Positions 45,761 through 55,783 are shown, counted from the stretch's first letter. The stretch is DNA of 64,000 nucleotides from CAZPUS01 sp964589825 (GCA_964589825.1 CAZPUS010000004.1:62001-126000), one strand, 5' to 3'. Program-made: numbers and translations. The notes: generated by a model not told the origin, from the letters alone.

Positions 45761-46605
45761 CAAATAAGGCGTATTACTATCTTGTAGCCGGTCTTCCGGA
45801 TATTACGCTGCATGACAAACGAAGCACCGATGAACTTCGCAGCGCGGTCGAAGAAGCCACCGAGCGGGTGCACCGTGACGATCGCAGGGCGATACACGCA
45901 CTTCGTTACACCTACGACAATCAAAATCTTCTGCTGCAGTTATTTCCACGTGAGGACGCACAATTCAACCCGCTGGGCAATTTTTCAGCACAACTTCTTG
46001 CACAGGAAATAAAGCATCCTGATACGCTCCCGGAATATATGATTTCGTTTATTCAGGCATACAACGGCGGAAATAAAAAAGAGAACGAGGGGTCATGGGA
46101 AGATACATTCGCCAGTTTCTTTTATGAAGAAATGTGCTCCCACTCTTCATGCTTCGTACGCGACTGGTACACGTTCGACCTGAACCTGCGCAACGTTCTG
46201 TCCGCAATAAACTGCAGAAAGCACCCCAAAGGTGCGGAAAATAAATACAGCGGTTATTCTGTTGAACACAGCATAATCGGTACGGACGAAATCGCCCGAC
46301 AGTTAAAAAAAAGCAGCGCGCAGGATTTTGGACTTACCTCTCTGCTGCCGTGGATAGAGACGGTGCTGAACTTTCCTGAGCAGCTCGATCAACGGGAAGA
46401 GCGTATCGATCTGTTTCGCTGGGATATGCTCGATTCGATGTGTGAAGGTACCTTCTTTGGCATTGAGCTTATTCTCAGTTTTATCATAAAACTTGGTATC
46501 ATTCAACGGTGGCAGAATCTTGACACCGAACGCGGCAAAGAGATGCTTGAGACTCTCACCGAGCGGCTCACCTCGGAATTTTCTCTGCCCCAAGAAATGG
46601 AATAA
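45757..46605 (+). CDS. DUF2764 family protein of V-ATPase operons
   Basis: A 282-residue soluble protein between subunits E and A. Such a gene occupies the same place in chlamydial and Bacteroidetes V-ATPase operons and is labelled DUF2764 (recalled). The opening YYYLVAGLPDITL and the RKHPKGAENKYSGYSVE segment fit that family. Its position and helical character suggest it substitutes for subunit C, the central-stalk connector otherwise absent from this operon; that is inference. The ATG overlaps the subunit E stop by 4 nt. Confidence 0.8.
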   Translation: MTNKAYYYLVAGLPDITLHDKRSTDELRSAVEEATERVHRDDRRAIHALRYTYDNQNLLLQLFPREDAQFNPLGNFSAQLLAQEIKHPDTLPEYMISFIQAYNGGNKKENEGSWEDTFASFFYEEMCSHSSCFVRDWYTFDLNLRNVLSAINCRKHPKGAENKYSGYSVEHSIIGTDEIARQLKKSSAQDFGLTSLLPWIETVLNFPEQLDQREERIDLFRWDMLDSMCEGTFFGIELILSFIIKLGIIQRWQNLDTERGKEMLETLTERLTSEFSLPQEME

Positions 46606-46617
46606 TCGGAGGTTTTC

Positions 46618-48378
46618 ATGAGCACCAAAGGAAAAGTAAGAGGAATCGTTTCCAACCTGGTTACGGTTAAAGTAGACGGCCCGGTCAGCCAGAACGAAAT
46701 CTGCTATATCGACCTGCGTGGTGAAAAGCTTATGTCCGAGGTGATCCGGGTAAGCGGCGACACCGCCTATATCCAGGTATTCGAAAGCACACGACAGCTC
46801 TATGTGGGCTGTGAGGTCGAATTCACCGGAAGCATGCTCGAAGTCGAACTGGGTCCGGGAATGCTCGAACGTCGCTACGACGGACTGCAGAACGACCTGC
46901 AGGCAAAAGAAGGTACTTTTCTGAAACGTGGCGATTATACGACAGGCCTCGACACGAAAAGAAAATGGCATTTCGTCCCTTATAAAAAAGTGGATGAAGC
47001 GGTGGAAGCGGCAGACTGGCTGGGCTATGTCAAGGAGAACTGGCTCGATCACAACATCATGGTACCATTCGATTTCCCTTCTACCGCGACACTGACCTGG
47101 ATTGCGGACGAGGGGGATTATTCTGTCGATGACGTGATCGCAAAAGCAAAAGATGAAGAGGGCAAGGAGCATGAATTTTCGATGCGGTTCAAGTGGCCCG
47201 TTAAAATCGAAGTACAGGGCTATAAGGACAAACCGAGACCGTCAAAGATCCTCGAAACCGGTGTACGCACCATTGATACGCTCAATCCTATTACCGAAGG
47301 CGGTACCGGATTTATTCCTGGTCCCTTCGGTTGCGGAAAAACCGTACTGCAGCATGCGCTCTCAAAGCAGGCTGAAGCGGACATTATCGTTGTCGTCGCC
47401 TGCGGAGAACGTGCAAACGAGGTTGTGGAGATTTTTACCGAATTTCCGGAACTCGACGATCCCCGTACCGGACGCAAGCTTATGGAACGTACCATCATTA
47501 TATGCAACACCTCGAACATGCCGGTTGCCGCTCGTGAAGCTTCGGTCTACACCGGGATGACCATCGCGGAGTACTACCGCATGGCGGGGAAGAAAGTATT
47601 GCTGCTTGCCGACTCTACCTCCCGGTGGGCCCAGGCATTGCGTGAAATGTCAAACCGTATGGAAGAACTGCCGGGTCCCGATGCCTATCCCATGGATCTG
47701 TCGGCGATCATCGCCAACTTTTACAGTCGCGCCGGTTTTGTCAACCTGAAAAACTCACAATCGGGCTCGGTTACCTTTATCGGCACCGTAAGTCCCGCCG
47801 GGGGTAACCTCAAGGAACCGGTCACCGAATCGACCAAAAAAGCGGCTCGGTGTTTTTATGCACTGGAGCAGGGACGTGCAGACAGCAAACGCTATCCAGC
47901 GGTAGACCCCATGGAGAGTTACTCCAAATATCTCGAATACGATGAAGTGGTCTCTCATCTCTCCGAAACGGTGGAAGAGGGATGGATCGATAAGGTGATG
48001 AAACTAAAGGATATTATTCAGCGGGGCCGTGAAGTGCAGGAGCAGATCAACATCCTGGGTGACGACGGCGTACCACTGGATTACCATGTGATATTCAACA
48101 AATCGGAGGTGATCGACTTCGTGATTCTCCAGCAGGATGCATTTGACGATATCGATGCGTCGACCCCCCTTGCACGTCAGCGCTATATGGTAAATAAAGT
48201 GCTAAAGCTGTGCGACACCGAATTTTCATTCGACGGGTTCGAAGAAATCAACACCTATTTCAAGAAACTCATCAATCTGTTCAAACAAATGAATTATCAG
48301 GAATTCGAAGGCGATAAATTCAAGGATTTTGAAAAACAAATCGACGAGCTGGTTGCTGAAAGGAGTGTGGCGGCATGA
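46618..48378 (+). CDS. atpA: V-type ATP synthase/ATPase subunit A (catalytic)
   Basis: The 586-residue catalytic ATPase subunit of the soluble head. Walker A GPFGCGKTV is at residues 235-242, Walker B-type LLLADSTSRWA follows, and MEELPGPDAYPMDL and GSVTFIGTVSPAGGN are characteristic of subunit A. The ~80-residue non-homologous insert that distinguishes A from B is present at ~110-190. GGAGG lies 6 nt before the ATG. The gene overlaps subunit B by 4 nt. Confidence 0.97.
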   Translation: MSTKGKVRGIVSNLVTVKVDGPVSQNEICYIDLRGEKLMSEVIRVSGDTAYIQVFESTRQLYVGCEVEFTGSMLEVELGPGMLERRYDGLQNDLQAKEGTFLKRGDYTTGLDTKRKWHFVPYKKVDEAVEAADWLGYVKENWLDHNIMVPFDFPSTATLTWIADEGDYSVDDVIAKAKDEEGKEHEFSMRFKWPVKIEVQGYKDKPRPSKILETGVRTIDTLNPITEGGTGFIPGPFGCGKTVLQHALSKQAEADIIVVVACGERANEVVEIFTEFPELDDPRTGRKLMERTIIICNTSNMPVAAREASVYTGMTIAEYYRMAGKKVLLLADSTSRWAQALREMSNRMEELPGPDAYPMDLSAIIANFYSRAGFVNLKNSQSGSVTFIGTVSPAGGNLKEPVTESTKKAARCFYALEQGRADSKRYPAVDPMESYSKYLEYDEVVSHLSETVEEGWIDKVMKLKDIIQRGREVQEQINILGDDGVPLDYHVIFNKSEVIDFVILQQDAFDDIDASTPLARQRYMVNKVLKLCDTEFSFDGFEEINTYFKKLINLFKQMNYQEFEGDKFKDFEKQIDELVAERSVAA

Positions 48379-49697
48379 AAACTGCAGCCTTTCAACGGAT
48401 ATATACCGACGTAGAGAACATTACCAAAGCCACATGTACGGTTCGAGCCGAAGGTGTATCGAATGAAGAAATGGCTTACGTAAACGGGCGCCCCGCCCAG
48501 GTAGTGAAAATTACCGGCGATCTGGTGACACTGCAGATATTTCCCGGTACCCAGGGTATCGGCACCGATGCGGAGATTGTTTTTACCGGAAAAGCGCCTA
48601 CCGTAAAAGTCGGGGAAGAAGGCCGCGGCCGTTTCTTCAACGCCTACGGACAACCGATCGACGGCGGACCCGAAATCGAAGGTAAAGAGATAGAAATCGG
48701 AGGCCCCACGGTAAACCCGGTCGAACGTCTGCAGCCGTCGGAATTCATGCCCACAGGTATTGCGGGTATCGATCTTAACAACAGCATAGTGACCGGACAG
48801 AAGATCCCCTTCTTTGCCGACCCGGACCAACCGTATAATCAGGTTATGGCGGATATTGCACTTCGTGCAAAAGCTGACGTGATTATCCTCGGCGGTATGG
48901 GTATGGCCAACGACGACTACCTCTATTATAAAAATGTATTCGACAACGCGGGTGCACTCGACCGTATTATTTCGTTCATGAACACGACCGAGGATCCGCC
49001 GGTGGAACGACTCCTTATTCCCGACATGTGTCTCTCCACCGCAGAACATTTCGCAACAGAGAAAAACGCGAAAGTTCTGTGCCTGCTCACCGATATGACA
49101 CTGTTTGCAGACGCGCTCAGTATCGTATCCAACCGAATGGACCAGATACCCTCAAAAGACAGCATGCCCGGTTCTCTCTACAGCGACCTGGCAAAAATTT
49201 ACGAAAAAGCGGCACAATTTCCCAACGGCGGCTCGATTACCATTCTCGCGGTAACGACCCTCAGTGGTGGCGATATCACTCACGCGATTCCGGACAACAC
49301 CGGCTACATTACCGAAGGTCAGCTCTTTCTGCGTCGTGATACCGATATCGGTAAGGTGATCGTCGACCCCTTCCGCAGTCTTTCCCGCCTTAAACAGCTT
49401 GTCATTGGTGAAAAGACACGCGAAGACCATCCGAAAGTGATGAATGCACTGATCCGGCTCTTCGCCGATGCGGGGAACGCCCGGACAAAACTCGAAAACG
49501 GTTTTGATTTGAACGAGTATGACACCCGCACACTCGACTTTGCAAAAGAGTATTCCCGCGAGCTGCTCGCTATCGACATTAATATCGAAGTCGACAGAAT
49601 GCTCGATATCGGATGGGAGCTTTTTGCCAAATACTTCAGAAAAGAAGAGGTCGGTATTAAAGAAGATCTCGTGCAGAAATACTGGAAGTCATCCTAA
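48375..49697 (+). CDS. atpB: V-type ATP synthase/ATPase subunit B (regulatory)
   Basis: The 440-residue non-catalytic head subunit. It lacks a Walker A, having FADPDQPYNQVMADIALRA in that place. It shows LNNSIVTGQKIPFF, ALSIVSNRMDQIPSKDSMPGSLYSDLA and LTTLSGGDITHAIPDNTGYITEGQ, characteristic of subunit B. The start overlaps the end of subunit A by 4 nt, ensuring balanced synthesis. Confidence 0.97.
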   Translation: MKTAAFQRIYTDVENITKATCTVRAEGVSNEEMAYVNGRPAQVVKITGDLVTLQIFPGTQGIGTDAEIVFTGKAPTVKVGEEGRGRFFNAYGQPIDGGPEIEGKEIEIGGPTVNPVERLQPSEFMPTGIAGIDLNNSIVTGQKIPFFADPDQPYNQVMADIALRAKADVIILGGMGMANDDYLYYKNVFDNAGALDRIISFMNTTEDPPVERLLIPDMCLSTAEHFATEKNAKVLCLLTDMTLFADALSIVSNRMDQIPSKDSMPGSLYSDLAKIYEKAAQFPNGGSITILAVTTLSGGDITHAIPDNTGYITEGQLFLRRDTDIGKVIVDPFRSLSRLKQLVIGEKTREDHPKVMNALIRLFADAGNARTKLENGFDLNEYDTRTLDFAKEYSRELLAIDINIEVDRMLDIGWELFAKYFRKEEVGIKEDLVQKYWKSS

Positions 49698-49740
49698 CTA
49701 CAATCCGGCACACGTGTGATCAGCCAGGAGTTACATTCCC

Positions 49741-50343
49741 GTGGCACTACGCATTCAATACAATAAGACGTATCAACAACGGCTTCAGAAGGAACTCGCC
49801 ATTCGAGAGCGGGCCCTGCCGACGCTGCAGGCTAAGGAGACCGCGTTGCGTCTCGAAGTGAAAAAAGCACGCACGCACCTGCACAAAATCGAACAGGAGC
49901 TCGATCAGCTTCGCAAGGAAATCACGCATACCTATAAATTATGGTGCGAATTTCCTCCGGAGCTCGTATCGGTCGAGCATGTCGACTACCGGCTCAAAAA
50001 AATCGCCGGGGTCAACATCCCGATTTTTAACAACGTCACACTTAAGGTCGAACCGTACAGCCTGGTACTCAATCCTGCATGGTTCCCCGACGGTATCGAC
50101 ATGCTGAAAAGAATCGTTTCACTCAAGCTGCAACTCAAGCTCGTGAGTAAACAAACCCAGATTCTTGAATATGCACGTAAAAAAACCACGCAAAAAGTGA
50201 ACCTATACGAGAAAGTACAGATTCCCGCATACCGTGACGGCATACTCAAAATAAAGCGCTTCCTCGAAGACAAAGAAAATCTGGAAAAATCGGCGCAAAA
50301 AATCCTTAAAAGTCGTCTTGCAGCCAACGAGGAGGCATCATGA
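49741..50343 (+). CDS. atpD: V-type ATP synthase/ATPase subunit D (central rotor shaft)
   Basis: A 200-residue rotor subunit forming a long antiparallel coiled coil inside the A3B3 head: helices at ~10-65 (LQKELAIRERALPTLQAKE) and ~120-195 ending in KIKRFLEDKENLEKS. The start is GTG 49741, with AGGAG 8 nt upstream. It overlaps subunit I by 4 nt. Subunit F, its usual rotor partner, is not recognisable in this window. Confidence 0.92.
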   Translation: MALRIQYNKTYQQRLQKELAIRERALPTLQAKETALRLEVKKARTHLHKIEQELDQLRKEITHTYKLWCEFPPELVSVEHVDYRLKKIAGVNIPIFNNVTLKVEPYSLVLNPAWFPDGIDMLKRIVSLKLQLKLVSKQTQILEYARKKTTQKVNLYEKVQIPAYRDGILKIKRFLEDKENLEKSAQKILKSRLAANEEAS

Positions 50344-52271
50344 TTATCCCGATGAAAAAGCTCTCGCTTCTTTTGTATCACAGAGAGAAAGATCCGTTCC
50401 TCACTTCTCTGCAGAAGCTGGGGGTCGTTGATATCGAAACCCGGATAAATGAAGAAGAATGCCACGAGATTGAAGCCCTTCGGGGCCGGATCAATGAAGC
50501 CCAACGCACCCAGAGAGCACTTGCACGTATTGCGTCTCAAAACGATATAATTTCCGAATCACCTGAGCAGACCGACAGCGGGATTGCAAAAAAAGCACGG
50601 TCGATTATACAGGACTATAATGACTGCGAACAGCAGAGGGAGCAGGCGCAACAATCTATCACCTCCCTGCAGAAGAATGTCGAGACACTTGCTCCATGGG
50701 GCGATTTCGAACCGGAATCGATCCGTCGGCTGGAAAACAGCGATTTACGTATCCGCTTTTTTGTTGCCAATGCAAAACGGGTTGATTTGTCCGCCCTCGA
50801 CACATACACCTATGAAATAATTAATCGCCGTAATACCACGCTCTATTTTATTGTGATACATCGCAAAGAAGAGCAATTACCTCCCCTTGAAGCGGAAGAG
50901 GTGGTTTTACCGGCTGTTTCGCTCTCCACTGCACAAAAAAACATAGAACAATACAGTGCGGAGCTCAGCGAGGCTAATAAAAAGGTGCAACAACTCGCTG
51001 CAGAGAACAAGGTACTCTCTTCGTACATTCAGCAACTAGAAAACGAACGGTCCTACGAACAAGCCCGGCAAAATATGGCCGATGCAGTACAGGGACGTGT
51101 CGTAACCCTTACCGGATGGGTGCCGGAACCAAAAGTTTCTCAGGTGAGTAATTTTCTGGAAAAATATGCCGCGTGGTATCAATTTACCGCACCTTCTCAG
51201 GAAGATAACGTACCGGTTGAAGTGGAAAATGGATGGTTTGCCCGCCTCTTCGAGCCAATTACAAAAATGTATTCTCTGCCGAATTATTTTTTCCTTGATC
51301 CCACCCCGTTTTTCGCGCCTTTTTTCTGGCTTTTTTTCGGATTGTGCCTGAGTGATCTCGGGTATGGTATGATTGCGACGGCGGCCGCATTCGGAATGAT
51401 GAAGATACTGCCTCGTCAATTCAAGCCAATTGGGGTACTCGGTGTTTTACTGGGTATTGCGGTAATGATCGGAGGGTTTTTCCTTAACTCCTTTTTCGGG
51501 TTTACCATATTCGATGTACCCGGCTCGGGCGGCGGCATGTTCGACAGCGGAGCGCCATTTGCGTTTCTCAGCCCTATAAAAACACCGGAAGGAATTACCT
51601 ATTATCCGGCAATCCCCTGCTCTGCCTACCTTGGCGTTATTCAAATCATTATCGGAATCATTCTGAGAGGCTATGCCACAACCCGCGTGAAACGCAATTC
51701 CCTCTATGCGTTTCATCCCATTTCGGAAATCCTGATGCTTGTCGGCGCGGTTATTATACTTACCAAAATTAATTTTCTCGATCTAAAGATATTCTCCATA
51801 GGCCCGATGACCATCGGAGAATGGGTTGCCGCCCCTTCGTATATGTTTGCCTGGGGATTGGTTGTACTCGGTCTGCTGCTGCTGCTTCTGTTCAATGATC
51901 CATCCAAGGGCATCGCCTTACGCATCGGACTCGGTTTCTGGGCGCTTTATCAGTTCATTACCGGCACGTTGATGTCTAATTGCCTTTCCTACCTGCGGCT
52001 TTTCGCCCTTGGTCTTGGAACTGGTCTTCTCGGCGCCGCATTCAATCAAATTGCGCTTATGCTCATAACCAATGAAAATGGAACCCTGCAGTTCGCATCA
52101 CCTGCAGTCATTGGGACAGTTCTTATCCTGGTTCTCGGTCACTCGGTCAACCTTGGCCTTTCAGGGCTCTCTGCTTTTGCGCATTCCCTGCGTCTTATTT
52201 TCGTCGAATTTTACCAAAACCTCGATTTCAGGGGCACATTGAAAGAATATTCACCATTCAGCATCAAATAG
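50340..52271 (+). CDS. atpI: V-type ATP synthase/ATPase subunit I (membrane stator)
   Basis: A 643-residue a-type subunit with a cytoplasmic N-terminal half (~1-310, with coiled-coil stretches rich in Gln/Glu) and a C-terminal half with about seven membrane segments. The PTPFFAPFFWLFFGLCLSDLGYG motif and SCLSYLRLFALGL, containing the essential stator Arg, are typical; GLSGLSAFAHSLRLIFVEFYQNL closes the channel region. It forms the ion half-channels with subunit K, encoded 48 nt downstream. Confidence 0.95.
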   Translation: MIIPMKKLSLLLYHREKDPFLTSLQKLGVVDIETRINEEECHEIEALRGRINEAQRTQRALARIASQNDIISESPEQTDSGIAKKARSIIQDYNDCEQQREQAQQSITSLQKNVETLAPWGDFEPESIRRLENSDLRIRFFVANAKRVDLSALDTYTYEIINRRNTTLYFIVIHRKEEQLPPLEAEEVVLPAVSLSTAQKNIEQYSAELSEANKKVQQLAAENKVLSSYIQQLENERSYEQARQNMADAVQGRVVTLTGWVPEPKVSQVSNFLEKYAAWYQFTAPSQEDNVPVEVENGWFARLFEPITKMYSLPNYFFLDPTPFFAPFFWLFFGLCLSDLGYGMIATAAAFGMMKILPRQFKPIGVLGVLLGIAVMIGGFFLNSFFGFTIFDVPGSGGGMFDSGAPFAFLSPIKTPEGITYYPAIPCSAYLGVIQIIIGIILRGYATTRVKRNSLYAFHPISEILMLVGAVIILTKINFLDLKIFSIGPMTIGEWVAAPSYMFAWGLVVLGLLLLLLFNDPSKGIALRIGLGFWALYQFITGTLMSNCLSYLRLFALGLGTGLLGAAFNQIALMLITNENGTLQFASPAVIGTVLILVLGHSVNLGLSGLSAFAHSLRLIFVEFYQNLDFRGTLKEYSPFSIK

Positions 52272-52319
52272 ATGAAATAAACTAACTCACAAAACGTATT
52301 ATAAGGAAGGAGATGCATT

Positions 52320-52787
52320 ATGGATTGGTCTTACGTGCTTGCAATGATCGGTGTAGGTATCATGGTCGGGATGTCGGGTGTTGGCTCTGCAATCGGCACT
52401 GCGATTGGAGGACAGTCGGTAGTCGGAATGCTCAAGAAAAGACCGGAGCAGTTTGGCAGCGCCATGGTTCTCGCCGCGATGCCCGCAACACAGGGATTGT
52501 ATGGATTCGTTGGATTTATCATATATAACGGTAAACTTCAGGGAATCGGACCGGAATTGAGTATTGTACAGGCAAGTGTGGTTCTTGGTGCCGGTATTAT
52601 GCTCGGACTTGCAGCACTGCTTTCAGGAATTCATCAGGGCCGTGTATGCGCTGCCGGAATTTCCGGAATCGGAAGCGGTCACGATGTATTCGGCAATACC
52701 CTGATTCTGGGCGCGTTTCCTGAATTTTATGCCATTCTGGCACTGGTCTCCGCCATTCTGGCCCAGGGATTGATGGTGGTTGCATAA
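52320..52787 (+). CDS. atpK: V-type ATP synthase/ATPase subunit K (proteolipid ring)
   Basis: A 155-residue proteolipid with four membrane helices (two fused hairpins). The essential carboxylate is Glu135 in GAFPEFYAIL. The first hairpin carries PATQGLYG, with T57 and Q58 where a carboxylate would otherwise sit, and Q106 lies in IHQGRV. These align by spacing with the Na-binding residues of Enterococcus NtpK (T64, Q65, Q110, E139; recalled). AAGGAGG lies 7 nt before the ATG. It is the last gene before the operon terminator. Confidence 0.95.
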   Translation: MDWSYVLAMIGVGIMVGMSGVGSAIGTAIGGQSVVGMLKKRPEQFGSAMVLAAMPATQGLYGFVGFIIYNGKLQGIGPELSIVQASVVLGAGIMLGLAALLSGIHQGRVCAAGISGIGSGHDVFGNTLILGAFPEFYAILALVSAILAQGLMVVA

Positions 52788-52833
52788 CAAAAGAGTGTGC
52801 ATGTCTATATAGAATTGGCCTCCTTTCTACCCA

Positions 52834-52879
52834 TAAACGCCGCATGATGACGCTTCCCGCGTCTCTGCGGCGTTTTTTA
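52834..52879 (+). terminator. Intrinsic terminator of the V-ATPase operon
   Basis: AAACGCCGC and GCGGCGTTT form the outer stem, GACGC/GCGTC an inner one, and TTTTTT follows. It lies 47 nt past the subunit K stop. Confidence 0.92.
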
Positions 52880-53108
52880 ATGGTTTTCGTCGGAAATGAA
52901 ACATACCAGCGCTACATAAAAGATTATGTACGCATTATCTCTTCGATCACCGCCTCAGCTCAGCGATTCTACAATCGTAATATATACCCCGGATCAGTTT
53001 TTTCCTGCGCAACCCACGAACCCCACCAACAACATACTGTCGGATATATTTGCTGTTATTAAGATACCGAGTAAGGTAATCCTCTGTTATATAAGGAGAA
53101 AAGGATAA

Positions 53109-55319
53109 CTACTCTGCCGGCTCTCTGTGAGAAGTATTCACAAGCAACTCCTGCATCGCTTTGGTTAGCGTATCATGTGTAAAAGGCTTTTGTATGAAGC
53201 ACGTCCCCGAATATTCCCTGCGCGTCACTTCTTCTGAATAACCTGATGCAACCAAAACCTTTGCATCGGCATCGATTCCCTTCAATCCGCAAAGACAGTC
53301 CCACCCGTGCATACGGGGCATGTTGAGATCGAGAATCACGAGTGCGATCTGTTTATGGTGCTGCCTGAAAAAATCGAGCGCATACATGCCATCAGCCTTT
53401 GTGGTAGTTTTGTACCCGAGTGTCCGGGCCATTTCAGCACAATAGTCACGTACCAGAACTTCATCATCTACTATCAGAATTGTATCCCGTTTTGCGCTGC
53501 AAGTGTGCGCGAGCGGCTGGTGTGTATCACTGCATACCACCTCCTGTTCTGATCTTTGCTCGTTACATACCGGCAGATAAATTGTTACACAGGTTCCTTT
53601 ATTCTTTTCGCTTTCTAACGTAATGGTTCCTCTGTGGCTTTTTATCGTACCAAACGCACTCGCCAGCCCCAGTCCCGTCCCTTTTCCTGCCCCCTTTGTA
53701 GTAAAAAAAGGCTCGAACACATGATTTTTTGTTTCTTCATCCATGCCGATTCCATCATCTCGCACGCTGATAACAACGTATGAATCGGCGAATTCGGTCG
53801 ATATATTTTCCCGGATTTCTTTATCGGGCGCAATGTTTTCGGTGCTGATTTCGATCGTACCGCCATGTGCAAGCGCATCCCGGGAGTTAATTGCAAGGTT
53901 AAGGAAAACATTCTGAAGTTGCGTATTGTCTCCATTTATCGTCGATTGTTCCGCATTCAGCTTCTTTATTACACGTATTCTCTTATCGATAGAATGCTGT
54001 ACTAAAGAACATGAGGTTTCTATCACCTCATGAATGTCGCAGCATACTTTTTTTGAATGCTCCTTTCGAGCAAATGCGAGCATCTTACGCGTCAGCTCGG
54101 ATGCACGCTTTGATGCATCGACAATCGCGTGTGCATACTTATTAAGCTGTGGATTGCCCGATTCTGTTTTTCGGCATATAAGATCCGCGTAGCCACACAT
54201 TGCCCCAAGCATATTGTTGAAATCATGTGCGATGCCTCCGGCGAGCCGACCGATTGCTTCCATCTTTGCCTGTTCCGACTGTTTAAGCTCTTCCTGTACA
54301 TGTTTGCGCCGCTGTTCCTGAATATGATGCTGAGTAATATCTCTGAGAATTACCATCATCCCCACCTGGATACCCGAATTATACAACGCCGACTGTGATA
54401 ACAAGCCGATATTTTCCCCGTCTCCGCACGGCAGACGGACCTCTTTGTTGGTATATGTATTGCCCGGTGAATACGTATCCCCGAAAAACGAGCTCAGCCT
54501 GTTGCCCGTGACATTCCGATTACCGATACCCAAAAATGCCCGTGCGGCATTGTTGAGATCGACAATACGATTATCCGGATCGACAATTACAATGCCTTCG
54601 TGAAGCTGCCGTGCGAGTTCGTTTGCAACGCCTGCAATACCAAGTCTAAGAAAACTGAACCGCCGGATGGCGTAAAAAACGAATCCCGACTGTATTAGCA
54701 GAAGAAACGAACCAACCGATGGTGCCGCCATGTTCTGAAACATATCCCGAAAAACCACGTTGTAGCCGAATACCACGCCATACATCAGCACTGTGCCGAT
54801 AAAAAGACAGACAAGCTGTTTTTTAATAATCGTATCTTTTGAAGAAAATACCGCTTTGCCCAGAAGGATAATGCCCACAATCGCACTCGATGTATTTGCC
54901 AGAAGCACCGCAGGCATATACAGCCGCCCCTGCACAATTGTCACACCCCAGGTCGTTTTGGCAACACCTGCAACAATCAGCGGAGTTACGGTCCCGATGA
55001 TACCAAATACGAGATTTATACCTAAAAGGATGAAAAAAAGCGCTCCCCGCCTGCGCTGAATGGTAACATAGATGAAGTTCAATCCCGCAAAAGCGGAAAA
55101 AAGCCAGAACGGTACGTGAATACGTTCTCCTGCGAGTGCGAATGCAGCTGATGGTGCATTCCACGTAATACCGGCTCCGAGTGCCCATAGCGCAAAAAAT
55201 GCCGCCATTATAATAAAAGCACGGTTCGATCTGTTCCTATGATCAAGCGCAGTAACATACGCGATAAGCAAAGAATGAATAAAAAAACTCGAAAGCGGCA
55301 GTAATGAATAGATATTCAT
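53109..55319 (-). CDS. Hybrid sensor histidine kinase/response regulator
   Basis: A 736-residue membrane sensor. About seven hydrophobic segments (~1-220) resemble the 7TM histidine-kinase N-terminal module. A PAS domain (~235-330) with VIVDPDNRIVDLNNAA follows, then HisKA with the phospho-acceptor His near 365 in GGIAHDFNN, and HATPase_c with NLAINSRDAL, RDDGIGM and TKGAGKGTGLGLA. A C-terminal receiver domain has its phospho-Asp (~664) in VILDLNMP and a conserved KPFT Lys. All catalytic residues are intact. No separate response regulator or output gene is adjacent, so the phosphorelay partner lies elsewhere. Confidence 0.93.
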   Translation of the reverse strand: MNIYSLLPLSSFFIHSLLIAYVTALDHRNRSNRAFIIMAAFFALWALGAGITWNAPSAAFALAGERIHVPFWLFSAFAGLNFIYVTIQRRRGALFFILLGINLVFGIIGTVTPLIVAGVAKTTWGVTIVQGRLYMPAVLLANTSSAIVGIILLGKAVFSSKDTIIKKQLVCLFIGTVLMYGVVFGYNVVFRDMFQNMAAPSVGSFLLLIQSGFVFYAIRRFSFLRLGIAGVANELARQLHEGIVIVDPDNRIVDLNNAARAFLGIGNRNVTGNRLSSFFGDTYSPGNTYTNKEVRLPCGDGENIGLLSQSALYNSGIQVGMMVILRDITQHHIQEQRRKHVQEELKQSEQAKMEAIGRLAGGIAHDFNNMLGAMCGYADLICRKTESGNPQLNKYAHAIVDASKRASELTRKMLAFARKEHSKKVCCDIHEVIETSCSLVQHSIDKRIRVIKKLNAEQSTINGDNTQLQNVFLNLAINSRDALAHGGTIEISTENIAPDKEIRENISTEFADSYVVISVRDDGIGMDEETKNHVFEPFFTTKGAGKGTGLGLASAFGTIKSHRGTITLESEKNKGTCVTIYLPVCNEQRSEQEVVCSDTHQPLAHTCSAKRDTILIVDDEVLVRDYCAEMARTLGYKTTTKADGMYALDFFRQHHKQIALVILDLNMPRMHGWDCLCGLKGIDADAKVLVASGYSEEVTRREYSGTCFIQKPFTHDTLTKAMQELLVNTSHREPAE

Positions 55320-55431
55320 ATCGCTGATCCAAAATCTGAAAACATACCAATACCATAAAATAATTCACTCTGACACATGATGCCGAACCTCTATTCATAA
55401 TCCACGTTCTGCCCTTTCCCTTCTCCGCCCC

Positions 55432-55477
55432 AAAAAAAAACGCCTTCTGCAGCGTTTATGCTTCAGAAAGCGTTTTT
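55432..55477 (-). terminator. Intrinsic terminator of rplU-rpmA
   Basis: On the minus strand, AAAACGC-TTTCTG and CAGAA-GGCGTTTT pair (one mismatch) around a ~14-nt loop and are followed by a run of about nine T. It lies 31 nt past the rpmA stop. Confidence 0.88.
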
Positions 55478-55507
55478 GTAATCCGCGTTAAATCTGTAAT
55501 GCCCGGT

Positions 55508-55768
55508 TTATGCTGTCTCGGGAACGATATCGACCACCTTATTCTTTTTACGCTCCATGCGAAAACTGACGATGCCGTCCGAGGTAGCGAACAGTGTGTC
55601 ATCTTTTCCACGCCCGACATTCTTTCCGGGATGTATCCGGGTACCACGCTGACGTACGATTATATTACCGGCACGAACAATCTGACCACCAAAACGCTTG
55701 ACCCCTAGCATATTGGGGTTACTGTCACGTCCGTTTCGTGTACTTCCGACCCCTTTTTTATGTGCCAT
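55508..55768 (-). CDS. rpmA: 50S ribosomal protein L27
   Basis: An 86-residue large-subunit protein whose N-terminal tail reaches the peptidyl-transferase centre. The opening MAHKKGVGSTRNGRDSNP and GGQIVRAGNIIVRQRGTRIHPG are diagnostic. There is no cleavable Firmicutes-type N-terminal extension. It lies 15 nt downstream of rplU in the conserved L21-L27 order. Confidence 0.98.
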   Translation of the reverse strand: MAHKKGVGSTRNGRDSNPNMLGVKRFGGQIVRAGNIIVRQRGTRIHPGKNVGRGKDDTLFATSDGIVSFRMERKKNKVVDIVPETA

Positions 55769-55783
55769 GGTACTCCTCCTTAT

